A stretch of 64,000 nt of DNA from Psychrobacter sp. ANT_WB68 (GCF_008369115.1 NZ_VOAZ01000004.1:124001-188000); one strand, 5' to 3'; shown: positions 18,876-27,993, counted from the first letter of the stretch. Notes: generated from the sequence alone by a model not told the origin. Program-made: numbers and translations.

Positions 18876-19397
18876 TTATTCCACCAACAAATGGTTGTTT
18901 TGTTCCGGAATAATAAGTCCTTGTTGGAGCGGTAATTCGGGTACCAATTCTTGCAAGGCCCGACGATATACGCCGCGTTTAAAGTGAATCACCTGTCCGA
19001 GTGGATACCAATAGCTGACCCATTGCCAGTTATCAAACTCTGGTTTCCCCTCATCAAAGCGGATATGTTGAGTGTTCTGCTCATCTAAGCGCAGCAAAAA
19101 CCATTTTTGTTTTTGCCCAATACACAAAGGATACTGCCCATGACGCACATAGCGTTTCGGCAGGCGGTAGCGCAACCAATCTTGCGTGACCGCCAATAAA
19201 TCCACATGACGCGGATGTAAGCCGACCTCTTCCCAGAGCTCGCGATACATTGCATCCATCGGCGTCTCCCCGCGGTCGATGCCGCCTTGAGGGAACTGCC
19301 AAGCGTTGTGACCAATACGTTTTGCCCACAGAACTTGCCCTTGTGTATTTGCCAAGATGATGCCGACATTGGCGCGAAAGCCGTCTGCATCTATCAT
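18876..19397 (-). CDS. rppH: RNA pyrophosphohydrolase
   Basis: RppH removes pyrophosphate from the 5' end of triphosphorylated RNAs, which triggers RNase E-dependent decay. The 173-residue protein begins [15 protein letters not shown], has the [10 protein letters not shown] lead-in and a complete Nudix box ([23 protein letters not shown] pattern G-x5-E-x7-REU-x-EE-x-GU), then RYLPKR-like [10 protein letters not shown]. Length is normal for the family. Confidence 0.95.
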   Translation of the reverse strand: MIDADGFRANVGIILANTQGQVLWAKRIGHNAWQFPQGGIDRGETPMDAMYRELWEEVGLHPRHVDLLAVTQDWLRYRLPKRYVRHGQYPLCIGQKQKWFLLRLDEQNTQHIRFDEGKPEFDNWQWVSYWYPLGQVIHFKRGVYRRALQELVPELPLQQGLIIPEQNNHLLVE

Positions 19398-19935
19398 GAC
19401 TAAACCCTTTTAAATTGTTTAAAAATAGCTTATTTCGACAAGGTGCAGTGACAGCAATCATAGTTATTATAAGGTGATTGTTATCGGTACCATGACAAAA
19501 TAAGATTCATTACCGTTATTAAACCAAGAAACAACCGGAATGTGTAACAGTATTTTGCTATAAAATGTTTCACAAGTTTAATGCTTTAAAATCAGCTACT
19601 TATAAGCGGACTTTTGTAAGTTAATTTCGGTTAATCTTGCAAGTAATATAAGTTTAGATAATTATGAAGGTATAAATACTTAAGAATTAAGTTAAGTAGT
19701 AAACATCATTTTCCAAAAGGTAATCAAGATGGCAGTTGATAAAAATCAAATGAGGTGATGACTTCATAAATCTCTTTTTGGCTTATGCTACACTAGCAAA
19801 AGAAATTATTTTTTCAAAAAACATTGTTTCTCAGAAAATAAAAAATAGGCACCATTCAAATTAAATCTTATGTTAATTAAGAGTTGTGCAAATTAAACAT
19901 TGGGACATTTACAATGAAAACAAGGAATATTTAAG
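19398..19935. other. 540-bp AT-rich gap between rppH and the OsmC-like gene
   Basis: No credible full gene. On the plus strand a nine-codon frame (ATG at 19730, TGA after MAVDKNQMR) is preceded by an AAAAGG site 7-10 nt upstream; it may be a leader peptide, a remnant or chance. No strong promoter or terminator seen. Confidence 0.45.
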
Positions 19936-20349
19936 ATGTCAGAGTCAAAAGCAAGCGTTACATGGCAAGAAAACAAAGCCTTTATGGGTGTGTCGCCATC
20001 AGGACATAACGTCCAAATCGATGCCGATAAAGAAAAAGGCGCCAGTCCAATGGAGCTGATTTTATTAGGGCTTGGTGGCTGTGCCAGTTATGATGTAGTG
20101 GCAATTTTACAAAAGTCGCGCCAAGAAGTGACTGACGTGCGTTGTGAGTTGACCGCTCAACGCGCCGAAACCGTGCCAGCGGTTTATACTGATATCCATA
20201 TGCATTTTGTGGTGACGGGACAAGATGTCAAAGAAAGCCAAGTAGAAAAGGCAATAAAACTGTCTGCAGAAAAATACTGCTCAGCTAGTCGGATGCTGGT
20301 GCAGGGCGGGGTCAATGTGACTCATGATTTTGAAGTGATTGCCGGATAA
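19936..20349 (+). CDS. OsmC/YhfA family protein
   Basis: A 137-residue cytoplasmic protein of the OsmC/Ohr superfamily, small redox proteins that in characterised members reduce organic hydroperoxides. Both redox Cys are present: the first in LGGCASYDVV and the second in AEKYCSASRML. The GASPMELILLGLGGC segment and spacing are closer to the YhfA branch than to Ohr; YhfA itself has no settled role. A GGAAT site precedes the ATG. The MAPEG gene follows after 14 bp, so they are probably co-transcribed. Confidence 0.85.
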   Translation: MSESKASVTWQENKAFMGVSPSGHNVQIDADKEKGASPMELILLGLGGCASYDVVAILQKSRQEVTDVRCELTAQRAETVPAVYTDIHMHFVVTGQDVKESQVEKAIKLSAEKYCSASRMLVQGGVNVTHDFEVIAG

Positions 20350-20363
20350 GGACGATTATACTT

Positions 20364-20789
20364 ATGAGTCTATTCTTTAGGTTGATTCCCGATAGCGCAG
20401 CGGCAGGTATTTGGGCGATGGTGGTGGCAAGTTTGCTACCACTAGCGATGGCGCTGACGGCAAAAGCGATTGGCGGCTTTAATTTGGCTGATAATGCGCA
20501 TCCGCGTGATTTTTTACAAGGGACGACGGGAGCTGCCGCGCGGGCTAATGCGGCACAACAAAACAGCTATGAGACTTTGCCCATATTTTTGGCCGCAGTA
20601 TTGGTTGCAATGCTATTTTTTGTACCACAATTGATTATTAATACCATCGCTTGGCTTTATGTGCTGATTCGTATTGGTTTTTGCGTGGCCTATATTACCA
20701 ATTTGGCAACCTTTCGTTCTATTCTTTGGGTGCTGTCGATGGCTTGCTCATTGATGTTATTTTACTTAGCAATTCGGGTCAGTATGTAA
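20364..20789 (+). CDS. MAPEG family membrane protein
   Basis: A 141-residue inner-membrane protein with four predicted helices. The RANAAQQNSYETLPIFLAAV segment, including the conserved R-A-x-x-A-x-x-N-x-x-E pattern, identifies the MAPEG (eicosanoid and glutathione metabolism) superfamily. Bacterial members mostly lack known substrates. AAGGA lies upstream of the ATG. Close linkage with an OsmC-type redox protein suggests a joint role in detoxification, which is inference only. Confidence 0.82.
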   Translation: MSLFFRLIPDSAAAGIWAMVVASLLPLAMALTAKAIGGFNLADNAHPRDFLQGTTGAAARANAAQQNSYETLPIFLAAVLVAMLFFVPQLIINTIAWLYVLIRIGFCVAYITNLATFRSILWVLSMACSLMLFYLAIRVSM

Positions 20790-20871
20790 GTCGATTTAGC
20801 TAAGTGTATAAGGTACTCCACAAATCAGACACTCTACAAATAAGGCGTGTCATCAATACGGTAGTGATTCA

Positions 20872-21939
20872 TTAAGCGACGCTTGCGTGTAAAGCATTAA
20901 TAATCACTGCTTTATTTTTCTCTCGTTTGATATCGTCCCACAGTGTTTTCGCCTCGCTATAGCCTTTGGTGAGCATCGCCAACCACTGCTTATAACGACC
21001 GACTAAAACCACATCGCTTTTCGCCGCACCCTCTAAAAATTTAATCTGATGTGCAATCAAGTCTTGCCATAATAACGTCATTGTATTGTCCGGATCATGA
21101 TGGTTTTGATAAATTTGACGACTGACATTATCGAGCTGGGCAATCAAGTCGGGACGGGTAACTGCGCCGCGCCCAAGCATTAAATGCGTCGTACCTGATT
21201 GCGCCATACAGTTTTGCGCCTGCTCACTATTCCAAATTTCACCGTTGGCAATGACTGGAATGTGCAACGTATTAAAATTCTGAATTTTATCCCAATAAGC
21301 GGGCGGTTTATAGCCTTGGGTTTTGGTCCGTGCATGAATGGTTAGCCAATCTGCACCGCTCGCAGCAATCGCAGCTTTGATATCATCCATGCGACTGCTA
21401 TCGGTATAGCCCAAGCGAATCTTAGCTGATACGGGAATATGACTGGGCACAGCTTGGCGTACGGCGCTGATAATGTCATACATCACTTCAGGCTCATCAA
21501 GCAATACGGAACCGCCACGATGGCTATTGACCGTTTTAGCAGGACAACCAAAGTTAATGTCAATCGCCGGCGCACCAAGCTCACAAGCATAAGCGGCGTT
21601 TTCTGCCATTAATTGCGCTTCACTACCGAGTAGTTGAATATGAATCGGTGTACCAGAGGCCGTCTTAGCATCGTGATGCAGTTCTGGCACGTATTTATAA
21701 AAGACATGCGCTGGCAAGACATGCTGAGTCACGCGAATAAATTCACTGACTGACCAATCATAAGGACGCCCCAAGTCTGCCGCAATCTGTGTTAGGATTT
21801 GCCGCATTAACGGGTCGGTTAAGCCTTCCATGGGAGCGAGTAGACGAACAGGATTGGCAAATAATTGCTGTACGGTATCTTGGCGCTCTTGCAGGGCTTT
21901 AGATAAAGATGAAGTGTTAGACGTCTGGATGTTATTCAT
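20872..21939 (-). CDS. dusC: tRNA-dihydrouridine(16) synthase
   Basis: An FMN enzyme that reduces U16 in the tRNA D-loop. The 355-residue protein has the flavin barrel start LLAPMEGLTDPLMR, the catalytic Cys in NFGCPAKTVNSHRGG, the lysine motif VSAKIRLGY, the HARTKTQGY loop and VIANGEIW. EFIRVTQHVLP and the KQWLAMLTKGYSEA C-terminus match the DusC branch rather than DusA or DusB. It is about 40 residues longer than the E. coli protein, mainly a polar N-terminal extension. Convergent with the MAPEG gene. Confidence 0.92.
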   Translation of the reverse strand: MNNIQTSNTSSLSKALQERQDTVQQLFANPVRLLAPMEGLTDPLMRQILTQIAADLGRPYDWSVSEFIRVTQHVLPAHVFYKYVPELHHDAKTASGTPIHIQLLGSEAQLMAENAAYACELGAPAIDINFGCPAKTVNSHRGGSVLLDEPEVMYDIISAVRQAVPSHIPVSAKIRLGYTDSSRMDDIKAAIAASGADWLTIHARTKTQGYKPPAYWDKIQNFNTLHIPVIANGEIWNSEQAQNCMAQSGTTHLMLGRGAVTRPDLIAQLDNVSRQIYQNHHDPDNTMTLLWQDLIAHQIKFLEGAAKSDVVLVGRYKQWLAMLTKGYSEAKTLWDDIKREKNKAVIINALHASVA

Positions 21940-22000
21940 GGCTAATTATTCATTACATAAAGTGAAATAGTCGGGTCTTGAGAAGATGATGAAAAGGTTA

Positions 22001-23500
22001 TTAAGTATTACCAAAAATGACCTTTTTGCCGGTCTGCAATCCTGATATCAAGTCTTTAATATTATGAATGTCCAAATTACTTCGCGCACGTGTACAAGCA
22101 ACATAGAGCAAGCGCAATTCTTCTGGGCTGATTTTTACCGCATTGGTGGTCACATCGTAATAAAAATCGTCATCTAGCTGCACTTTTCCCCACTCAAGAC
22201 CTTTGGCTTTATGGGCAGTTGAGATGACATAGTCAGCATTTTCGATACTGGATAAGCTATTAACCGCTTGGCTCAACACATTGGTACCGTGATCGTCGAC
22301 CAGTTTCACCAGTGTTTTTAAATCACTCCCTTCATTGGTTTCAGAATACTCTTGTACATCACTCCAATTATAAAAATAGGCGAGCTCAGGTACACCGTAA
22401 GCTGATTTACCATTTTTTAAATTTTCGGCTGCCTGACAGAATTTTAGCATGCGATCGGTATCGGCTTGTAGCGCCACTCTATGCCCAAGTTTTAAGCCCG
22501 TTAACAGCTGTGACATAGCGGCAGCATTGGTACGGCAAAGAATGGCATCTTTTTTACTATGTACCATGCCTTTTTCGGTAGAGGACTGCTTATTTGGATT
22601 GCCTTTTAAAGGAACATCTTCTTGCAATGCTTTAAGCAAAGTGTTAGCAATCTCAGCAATTGGTTCGCCAAAACGAAACGATTGCGTCAATAAGGTTTGC
22701 GGCAATGGCAGTTTTTTCATCGCATTGACCGCACCGCGCCACTCATATATCTGCTGGTGAGCATCGCCGACGTAGATGACTTGACGCGGCTGCTGGGTCA
22801 AAATTCCCATCATCAGCGGGTCAGCATCTTGCGCTTCATCGAATAAAATAAAATCCGCTGGGATACTGGGTTTTGATAATGCCCAAAGCTTGAGGTAAAT
22901 ATCATGTCCGATACCGGCAGGATGGCGCGCATCAATCGACTGTAACCAGCGCTGTTCAACGGCAGGGTAGAGCATCTCACGTAACTGCTCGGCATCTGAG
23001 CCATCAAGCCAACTTGGAAATAGGATATGCCTTGGCGCAGGATAGCTGGCATGCGTACTACAAAAATTGCTAATGGCATCACTAACAAAGCGCGATAATC
23101 GTGCTGGCGTGAGGGTAATATATTTATTAACGCCGTCCATCTGCCTACGTACTTGCACCGGTTGCAGACCCAAGTCATCACCTAAACGTTTAGGCGAAAA
23201 GCGTGGTAGTGATAGCTTTGCGGTGATATCACGGGCAACATGACGATAAGCAAGTGAGTGAAAGGTACGACAATCGACGTGACCGGGGAATTTCTGCCGC
23301 GCATCGTTAGCAATGGCTTTATTGAATGCTAAATATAAGCCGCGGCCACGCAGACGCTCACCGATTAATTTGAGCGTCGTCGTTTTACCTGCGCCCGCAT
23401 AAGCGACCACTTTAAATGACTTGTGATCCATCGCCATATTTAGCGCGTTCAGCTGCTCATCGGTGGGATCGCTCATATAAGCTGGCATAGATGCGGACAT
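22001..23500 (-). CDS. Compact UvrD/Rep-type superfamily 1 DNA helicase, FBH1-like
   Basis: A 499-residue ATP-dependent helicase. The Q-like motif TDEQLNAL precedes Walker A (VAYAGAGKTTTL, Lys39), Walker B reads ILFDEAQDADPL, motif III GDAHQQIYEWRGA, motif IV-V region ISTAHKAKGLEW and motif VI LLYVACTRAR. It is much shorter than UvrD or Rep (about 670-720), lacking most of the 2B insertion, and resembles the helicase part of eukaryotic FBH1 and similar bacterial proteins. No nuclease domain is seen. A role in recombination control or fork repair is inferred from the family. Two further in-frame ATGs (codons 5 and 9) are possible starts. It stands alone; a palindrome lies on its putative promoter. 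Confidence 0.82.
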   Translation of the reverse strand: MSASMPAYMSDPTDEQLNALNMAMDHKSFKVVAYAGAGKTTTLKLIGERLRGRGLYLAFNKAIANDARQKFPGHVDCRTFHSLAYRHVARDITAKLSLPRFSPKRLGDDLGLQPVQVRRQMDGVNKYITLTPARLSRFVSDAISNFCSTHASYPAPRHILFPSWLDGSDAEQLREMLYPAVEQRWLQSIDARHPAGIGHDIYLKLWALSKPSIPADFILFDEAQDADPLMMGILTQQPRQVIYVGDAHQQIYEWRGAVNAMKKLPLPQTLLTQSFRFGEPIAEIANTLLKALQEDVPLKGNPNKQSSTEKGMVHSKKDAILCRTNAAAMSQLLTGLKLGHRVALQADTDRMLKFCQAAENLKNGKSAYGVPELAYFYNWSDVQEYSETNEGSDLKTLVKLVDDHGTNVLSQAVNSLSSIENADYVISTAHKAKGLEWGKVQLDDDFYYDVTTNAVKISPEELRLLYVACTRARSNLDIHNIKDLISGLQTGKKVIFGNT

Positions 23501-23594
23501 AATAAAGCTACCTAAAATACTAGAATGAGGGCAAAAATAACGGGGGTAAAAAAAGCCACTGCATAGACAATGGCTGATTGGTCAGATGATGTTA

Positions 23595-23626
23595 ATGTTA
23601 ATGTTGATTGCAAAATATTTGCAATC
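23595..23626 (-). promoter_or_regulatory. Possible promoter with overlapping palindromic operator, upstream of the helicase gene
   Basis: The 9-bp inverted repeat GATTGCAAA-ATA-TTTGCAATC (23606-23626) covers a -35-like TTGCAA (minus strand, 23624-23619), 18 bp before TAACAT (23600-23595). The start would lie about 90 nt before the helicase ATG. This arrangement is typical of a repressor site, but both elements are only moderate matches. Confidence 0.35.
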
Positions 23627-23736
23627 GCACATGACAATAATAAAAAAGTTAATAGAAAATAAAAGTGGAAGTAAGCGGATTATATTAACAGATTAGCGTG
23701 TATGCTGTTTTTGAAATAAGTGCCTGATAAGTAGAG

Positions 23737-24603
23737 CTATTCTTTCTTTAATCCTGCATCGTTTGCCAAATCAAGGCTGCGCTCTTCTTTAATCAAAATT
23801 TTCGCTAAAAATAATCCCAGCTCAAACAACAACCACATCGGGATGGCGAGCATCAACATCGACACGCCATCAGGTGGTGTAACGATTGCAGCGACGGCAA
23901 AACAGCCAACGATAATATAACGGCGTTTGTCTTCTAAGCTCTGAATGGAGACGACACCCGCCAATATCAATAGTAAAGTGACAACCGGAATCTCAAATGT
24001 CAGCCCAAATACCATAAAGAGCTTGAGGGAAAAACTTAAATAACTGTCAATATCTGTCATTGGTAAGACATTCTGCGGCGCAAACATGATAAAGAACTTT
24101 AAAACGCCTTTCAGTACAATAAAATAAGAGAAAGCCACGCCTGCATAAAATAAAAATATGGAAGACATCAGTACAGGAATAGCGACTTTCTTCTCTTTTT
24201 TATATAACCCAGGTGCCACAAACGACCAGATTTGATACAAGATATACGGCATGGCAAAAAAGGCCGCGACAAATATCGTTAAGCGTATCGGTGCCATAAA
24301 GTTGGAAGTGATATCGGTCGCAATCATCGTCGAATTGGCGGGCAACTGGGCAACCAAGGGGTCGGATAAAAAATCATAAAGCTCGCGTGAAAAACCGACC
24401 AATGCTAAAAATATCACCAGTACCGCGACGCATATCTTAATCAGATGCCGACGCAACTCAATCAAATGCTCGGTAATCGGCATATCGCCCAGTGAGCTTA
24501 AGATATCATCAGAGTCCTCGTTATCAAGCGCCTCTGGTGCTGCATTGCTCTCTGTATCCCTTACTTTTTCTTGACGGCTTTTTTTACGTTTAAATAAACC
24601 CAC
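23737..24603 (-). CDS. tatC: Twin-arginine translocase subunit TatC
   Basis: TatC is the multispanning core of the Tat pathway and, with TatB, recognises twin-arginine signal peptides of folded proteins. The 288-residue protein has the TatC signature at its first helix (MPITEHLIELRRHLIKI) and six membrane segments, including the conserved FAPQNVLPMTDIDSYLSFSLKLFMVFGLTFEIP block (named by pattern, residues about 150-200). A polar N-terminal extension of about 40 residues precedes it. The start is a GTG whose G is the last base of the tatB TAG stop, implying translational coupling. Confidence 0.95.
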   Translation of the reverse strand: MGLFKRKKSRQEKVRDTESNAAPEALDNEDSDDILSSLGDMPITEHLIELRRHLIKICVAVLVIFLALVGFSRELYDFLSDPLVAQLPANSTMIATDITSNFMAPIRLTIFVAAFFAMPYILYQIWSFVAPGLYKKEKKVAIPVLMSSIFLFYAGVAFSYFIVLKGVLKFFIMFAPQNVLPMTDIDSYLSFSLKLFMVFGLTFEIPVVTLLLILAGVVSIQSLEDKRRYIIVGCFAVAAIVTPPDGVSMLMLAIPMWLLFELGLFLAKILIKEERSLDLANDAGLKKE

Positions 24604-25313
24604 TATTCAATCTCCTGCTTATTAACAGAAGCCTGTTTATGTAAAGGATTCTCTAAACGGTTGATAGCGCTGTTTAATAAAATGTCGGCTTTATAATTGG
24701 GTAAATAGGGCGGTTGCGGCAAACGTCGCGCTTTATCGTAAGCGCCAAGACGGAACCACATATTTTCCCATGGTCTAGTTGTGACGGTTTGAATCACTTG
24801 TTTGGCATTGTGACTACAGTCAGTTTTTAGACTATCGTCATTATCTTGAGCCGCTGACTCTGCTTGCTTAGACTCTTCTGACTTTTTATCTGACCCATAA
24901 CTGTCATAGGTATAATCAAACTCTTTTGGTGTCGCTAATGAATTATCGCGTTTTTCATTGTCACCGTTATCGTTTTCGGCATCTACTTCAGCATCCTTCA
25001 CGTGACGCGCTGCTTTTAGATGCTGGTTTTGTGAGGATTCAAACTGTTGCATACTGCCGCGCATCTCTGCCATTTCACGTCGCATTTCCGCTTCAGTTTG
25101 GCGAATTTTGGCAAGCTCTTTTTGCATCAGTTGGCGAGTTTCAGCCAAATCAAGTTCCGCTTCGATTTCAGACTGCAAGGTAGAAACTGTGCGACGAATT
25201 TTGGCATACCATTGCCCAGCAGTGCGTGCCGCTTGGGGCAGCTTTTCTGGCCCCAAGACGATTAAGGCAATGACGCCAAAAAGCAATAATTCAGAAAACC
25301 CAATATCAAACAT
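24603..25313 (-). CDS. tatB: Twin-arginine translocase subunit TatB with long C-terminal extension
   Basis: TatB is the single-span partner of TatC. The N-terminus MFDIGFSELLLFGVIALIVLG plus PEKLPQAAR is diagnostic, followed by an amphipathic helix and a coiled-coil region to about residue 100. At 236 residues it is far longer than E. coli TatB (171). An acidic, low-complexity stretch (about 105-160) leads into a distinct tail of about 60 residues with aromatic and proline content (RPWENMWFRLGAYDKARR, PPYLPNYKADILLNSAINRL). It overlaps tatC by one base and follows tatA by 47 bp. Confidence 0.93.
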   Translation of the reverse strand: MFDIGFSELLLFGVIALIVLGPEKLPQAARTAGQWYAKIRRTVSTLQSEIEAELDLAETRQLMQKELAKIRQTEAEMRREMAEMRGSMQQFESSQNQHLKAARHVKDAEVDAENDNGDNEKRDNSLATPKEFDYTYDSYGSDKKSEESKQAESAAQDNDDSLKTDCSHNAKQVIQTVTTRPWENMWFRLGAYDKARRLPQPPYLPNYKADILLNSAINRLENPLHKQASVNKQEIE

Positions 25314-25360
25314 AAGCGTTAAATATCACTATCTAGATGCGACCAAGGTTATACCCAGAA

Positions 25361-25633
25361 CTATACATTGTGCTTATCGTCAATAGGAGCAGGACTGATA
25401 TCAGCGTCAGTCGCTTTATTGGCTGCCGGACGATCGGTTGTATGTGCATTACCATCATGATCGAGCACCACCTGCTTTTTAGCATGTTCGGTATTTTCGT
25501 CTTTGACGGCTTCTTTAAAACCTTTGACCGCGCCGCCCAAATCTTTACCGGCATTTCTTAGTTTGGAGGTGCCAAATACAACAACCACCACGACCAATAA
25601 AATCAGCCAATGCGTAATGGAAAAACTGCCCAT
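25361..25633 (-). CDS. tatA: Twin-arginine translocase subunit TatA
   Basis: TatA forms the variable protein-conducting assembly of the Tat system. The 90-residue protein begins [20 protein letters not shown], followed by the canonical [24 protein letters not shown] hinge and amphipathic helix (read by pattern), then a polar tail. Typical length. It opens tatA-tatB-tatC, with hisIE 252 bp upstream on the same strand. Confidence 0.96.
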   Translation of the reverse strand: MGSFSITHWLILLVVVVVVFGTSKLRNAGKDLGGAVKGFKEAVKDENTEHAKKQVVLDHDGNAHTTDRPAANKATDADISPAPIDDKHNV

Positions 25634-25885
25634 AATGCTATCCTTATGTCTTGGTTTTCAGTCTTTATATGAATACGTTGAGTGTATAGAATATTGCTAT
25701 CGTAAACAAAAGATATCGACATCTCATACGAAGTAACACGTCACTATATTATAACCTGCACTTGTGACAAAAAGGTGAAAGCAACAATAATCAAACAGGG
25801 CAGTGGTTTCGCTTGTTATTACTGTTAATACCCTCTTAAATGACAAAACATACTCATATTATAAATGTTATTGACCTTACAAAAG

Positions 25886-26737
25886 CTAGCGCGCGGCTTT
25901 TTCATCAATACCTGAGAGACCAAAGCGTCGACCCAACTCATGTAATACCGCATCTGACTCTATATCAAACCATGCCAGTCCCACTAAGGTATGGAACCAG
26001 ACATCTGCGACCTCATAGATCAGCTCATGACGCGCTTCCTCATATTGTGCTTTGTCTCTGTTTTCATCGCAATTAGCAAAGTCTTTGGCAGCGATGATGC
26101 TTTCTGTACTCTCTTCTCCCACTTTTTCTAATATTTTATTGAGACCTTTGGCGTATAAGCTTGCCACATACGAGCTATCAACATCTGCTTGTTTGCGTTC
26201 TGCCAATACACCATCGAGCTGTTGCAAAATAGAGTGAGTGGTGAGGCTACGGTCATTCTGATTGGTATCCGAATGAACTCTATTTTGAGATGGTACATTA
26301 TTAATTTGAGGAGTAGCTTTTGCTGTAGCATTTGAATGATAAATCTCTGTTGGATCTTTCAATACTTTGTCGACCGTTTGCCACTCAGGGGTTTGCCCTG
26401 ATAAATCCAAACGCTGATAAAAACAAGACTCGCGCCCTGTATGACAAGCGATACCACCTGCTTGAGTCACACTCAGCACAATCACATCGGCGTCACAATC
26501 TAGACGAATATCATGTACACGCTGCGTATGCCCAGAGGACTCGCCCTTATGCCATAACTTGGCACGCGAACGTGAAAAGTATACTGCGGTCTGCGTTTGC
26601 GCAGTCAATTGTAGGGATTCGGCGTTCATCCACGCCATCATTAAAATACGTCCTGACAGATGATCTTGCGCAATTGCAGGAATCAAACCATCAGCATTAA
26701 AATTCACGGCAGTCAGCCAAGCAGGTAAAGTCATCAT
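25886..26737 (-). CDS. hisIE: Bifunctional phosphoribosyl-AMP cyclohydrolase / phosphoribosyl-ATP pyrophosphatase
   Basis: Catalyses the second and third steps of histidine biosynthesis. The HisI domain (residues about 15-125) shows [27 protein letters not shown], the metal-binding DCDADVIVL and CHTGRESCF. The HisE domain (about 175-270) shows [22 protein letters not shown], the catalytic EE pairs and [16 protein letters not shown]. The linker between them is about 45 residues, Asn/Gln/Thr-rich, longer than in E. coli HisIE. Two adjacent ATGs (26737, 26734) could start it. The hisIE-tatABC order recurs in related bacteria as I recall. Confidence 0.94.
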   Translation of the reverse strand: MMTLPAWLTAVNFNADGLIPAIAQDHLSGRILMMAWMNAESLQLTAQTQTAVYFSRSRAKLWHKGESSGHTQRVHDIRLDCDADVIVLSVTQAGGIACHTGRESCFYQRLDLSGQTPEWQTVDKVLKDPTEIYHSNATAKATPQINNVPSQNRVHSDTNQNDRSLTTHSILQQLDGVLAERKQADVDSSYVASLYAKGLNKILEKVGEESTESIIAAKDFANCDENRDKAQYEEARHELIYEVADVWFHTLVGLAWFDIESDAVLHELGRRFGLSGIDEKAAR

Positions 26738-27280
26738 CTATCGTCTTATAAGTAGAAAGTAGTCAGTAATAAAAAGCCGCTAAGTATTCGCTAAATAAAG
26801 GTCATTCAGCCTATCTATCATTTATGTGAGCGCTTTATCAGTGCGCAATCTCTACTTAAACACAGCTTAAGCTGACATTCAATATGTTAAATCAGTCATT
26901 AAAGCACAATTATACCTGAGCGGAGTTTTGATAAACCAATAATTGTAAATAATACCCAACTATTCACTTAGCTAACCTTAGTTTCTATTAACTGTCTATT
27001 GATAGTTTTTTGTAGCTCAGTTTTTACTTTTAAGCTTGTACTTTAAGCGGCTAACAATCAAGGTTTGGAAGATAAAAATAAGTGGTAGGGTATTTGTTAT
27101 TAGAAAGAACAACATACGATAAAGGCGGCCAAAACTTTCCTTGGCAAAACTGCGCATGATCTGTTAAAATAGCGCCTCCCACCTCGAGGCAAATAGAGGT
27201 TTAGTGCTTGTTTTCACAGCCACTATTCGTTTTTACTATTTGACGACCAGGTTCTATCAAAGACAAAGAGGCAAATCATC
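26738..27280. other. 540-bp gap between hisIE and rpmI, including the rpmI leader
   Basis: No coding region. It is notable for the absence of infC, which in many bacteria directly precedes rpmI. The rpmI promoter is at 27141-27170 and a leader of about 105 nt follows, with short complementary segments (see findings). The rest is AT-rich without clear signals. Confidence 0.6.
27141..27170 (+). promoter_or_regulatory. Promoter for rpmI-rplT
   Basis: TTGGCA (27141-27146) and TAAAAT (27165-27170) with 18-bp spacing, each 5 of 6 consensus bases. It places the start near 27177, giving a leader of about 104 nt. Confidence 0.65.
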
Positions 27281-27478
27281 ATGAAAGTTAAGATGAAAAC
27301 CAGAAGCGGTGCAGCTAAACGCTTCAAAAAAACAGCGAACGGCTTTAAGCGTAAGCAAGCATTCAAAAGCCATATCTTGACCAAGAAATCAGCTAAGCGT
27401 ATTCGCCAGTTGCGCGGTCTGAAGATGGTGGACAAGTCTGACGAAGCAGCAGTTCGTCGTATGTGCCCATACATCTAA
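27281..27478 (+). CDS. rpmI: 50S ribosomal protein L35
   Basis: A 65-residue very basic protein beginning [21 protein letters not shown] with the family core [16 protein letters not shown]. Normal length. An AGAGG ribosome site lies about 9 nt upstream. rplT follows 158 bp downstream on the same strand. Confidence 0.97.
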   Translation: MKVKMKTRSGAAKRFKKTANGFKRKQAFKSHILTKKSAKRIRQLRGLKMVDKSDEAAVRRMCPYI

Positions 27479-27636
27479 TAGGCTATCGTCATTTATCTTT
27501 AATTAAGCGCTGTTTAATTAATAGCTACTGAATTAAAAATACCTGACTTTGCAATCTGATAACGATGTCTGTTATTCAACTATTTAATGACATCGTGACT
27601 CGCTTAACAGTAATTAAAGAAATCTTGGAGTAATTT

Positions 27637-27993
27637 ATGGCCCGTGTAAAACGTGGTGTACAGGCGAATCGTCGTCACAAAAAAATCCTAAAACGCGCAA
27701 AAGGCTACTACGGTGCCCGTTCACGTGTTTACCGCGTAGCGGTACAAGCAGTGACCAAAGCTGGTCAGTATGCTTATCGTGACCGTCGCAACAAAAAACG
27801 TACTTTCCGTCGTCTTTGGATTGCACGTATCAATGCTGGTGCACGCTTAAACGGCTTAAGCTATAGCCGCTTTATCAATGGCATGAAAAAAGCTAACATT
27901 GCAATCGATCGTCGCGTACTTGCTGACATCGCTATGCATGATGCAGCAACTTTCACCGCATTGGTTGAAAAAGCAAAAGCGGAACTAGCATAA
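27637..27993 (+). CDS. rplT: 50S ribosomal protein L20
   Basis: L20 is needed for early 50S assembly and in E. coli represses its own operon. The 118-residue protein has the family landmarks [28 protein letters not shown] (read by pattern, residues 3-30), [21 protein letters not shown] and [16 protein letters not shown] precedes the ATG. A terminator follows about 115 bp downstream. Confidence 0.98.
   Translation: MARVKRGVQANRRHKKILKRAKGYYGARSRVYRVAVQAVTKAGQYAYRDRRNKKRTFRRLWIARINAGARLNGLSYSRFINGMKKANIAIDRRVLADIAMHDAATFTALVEKAKAELA

Noticed and set aside
23589..23606. Tandem GTTAAT-like repeats
   Set aside because: Only two or three short imperfect copies; too little for a CRISPR or iteron array.
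27223..27474. Minus-strand frame over rpmI
   Set aside because: Shadow of the L35 gene; L35 itself is unambiguous.
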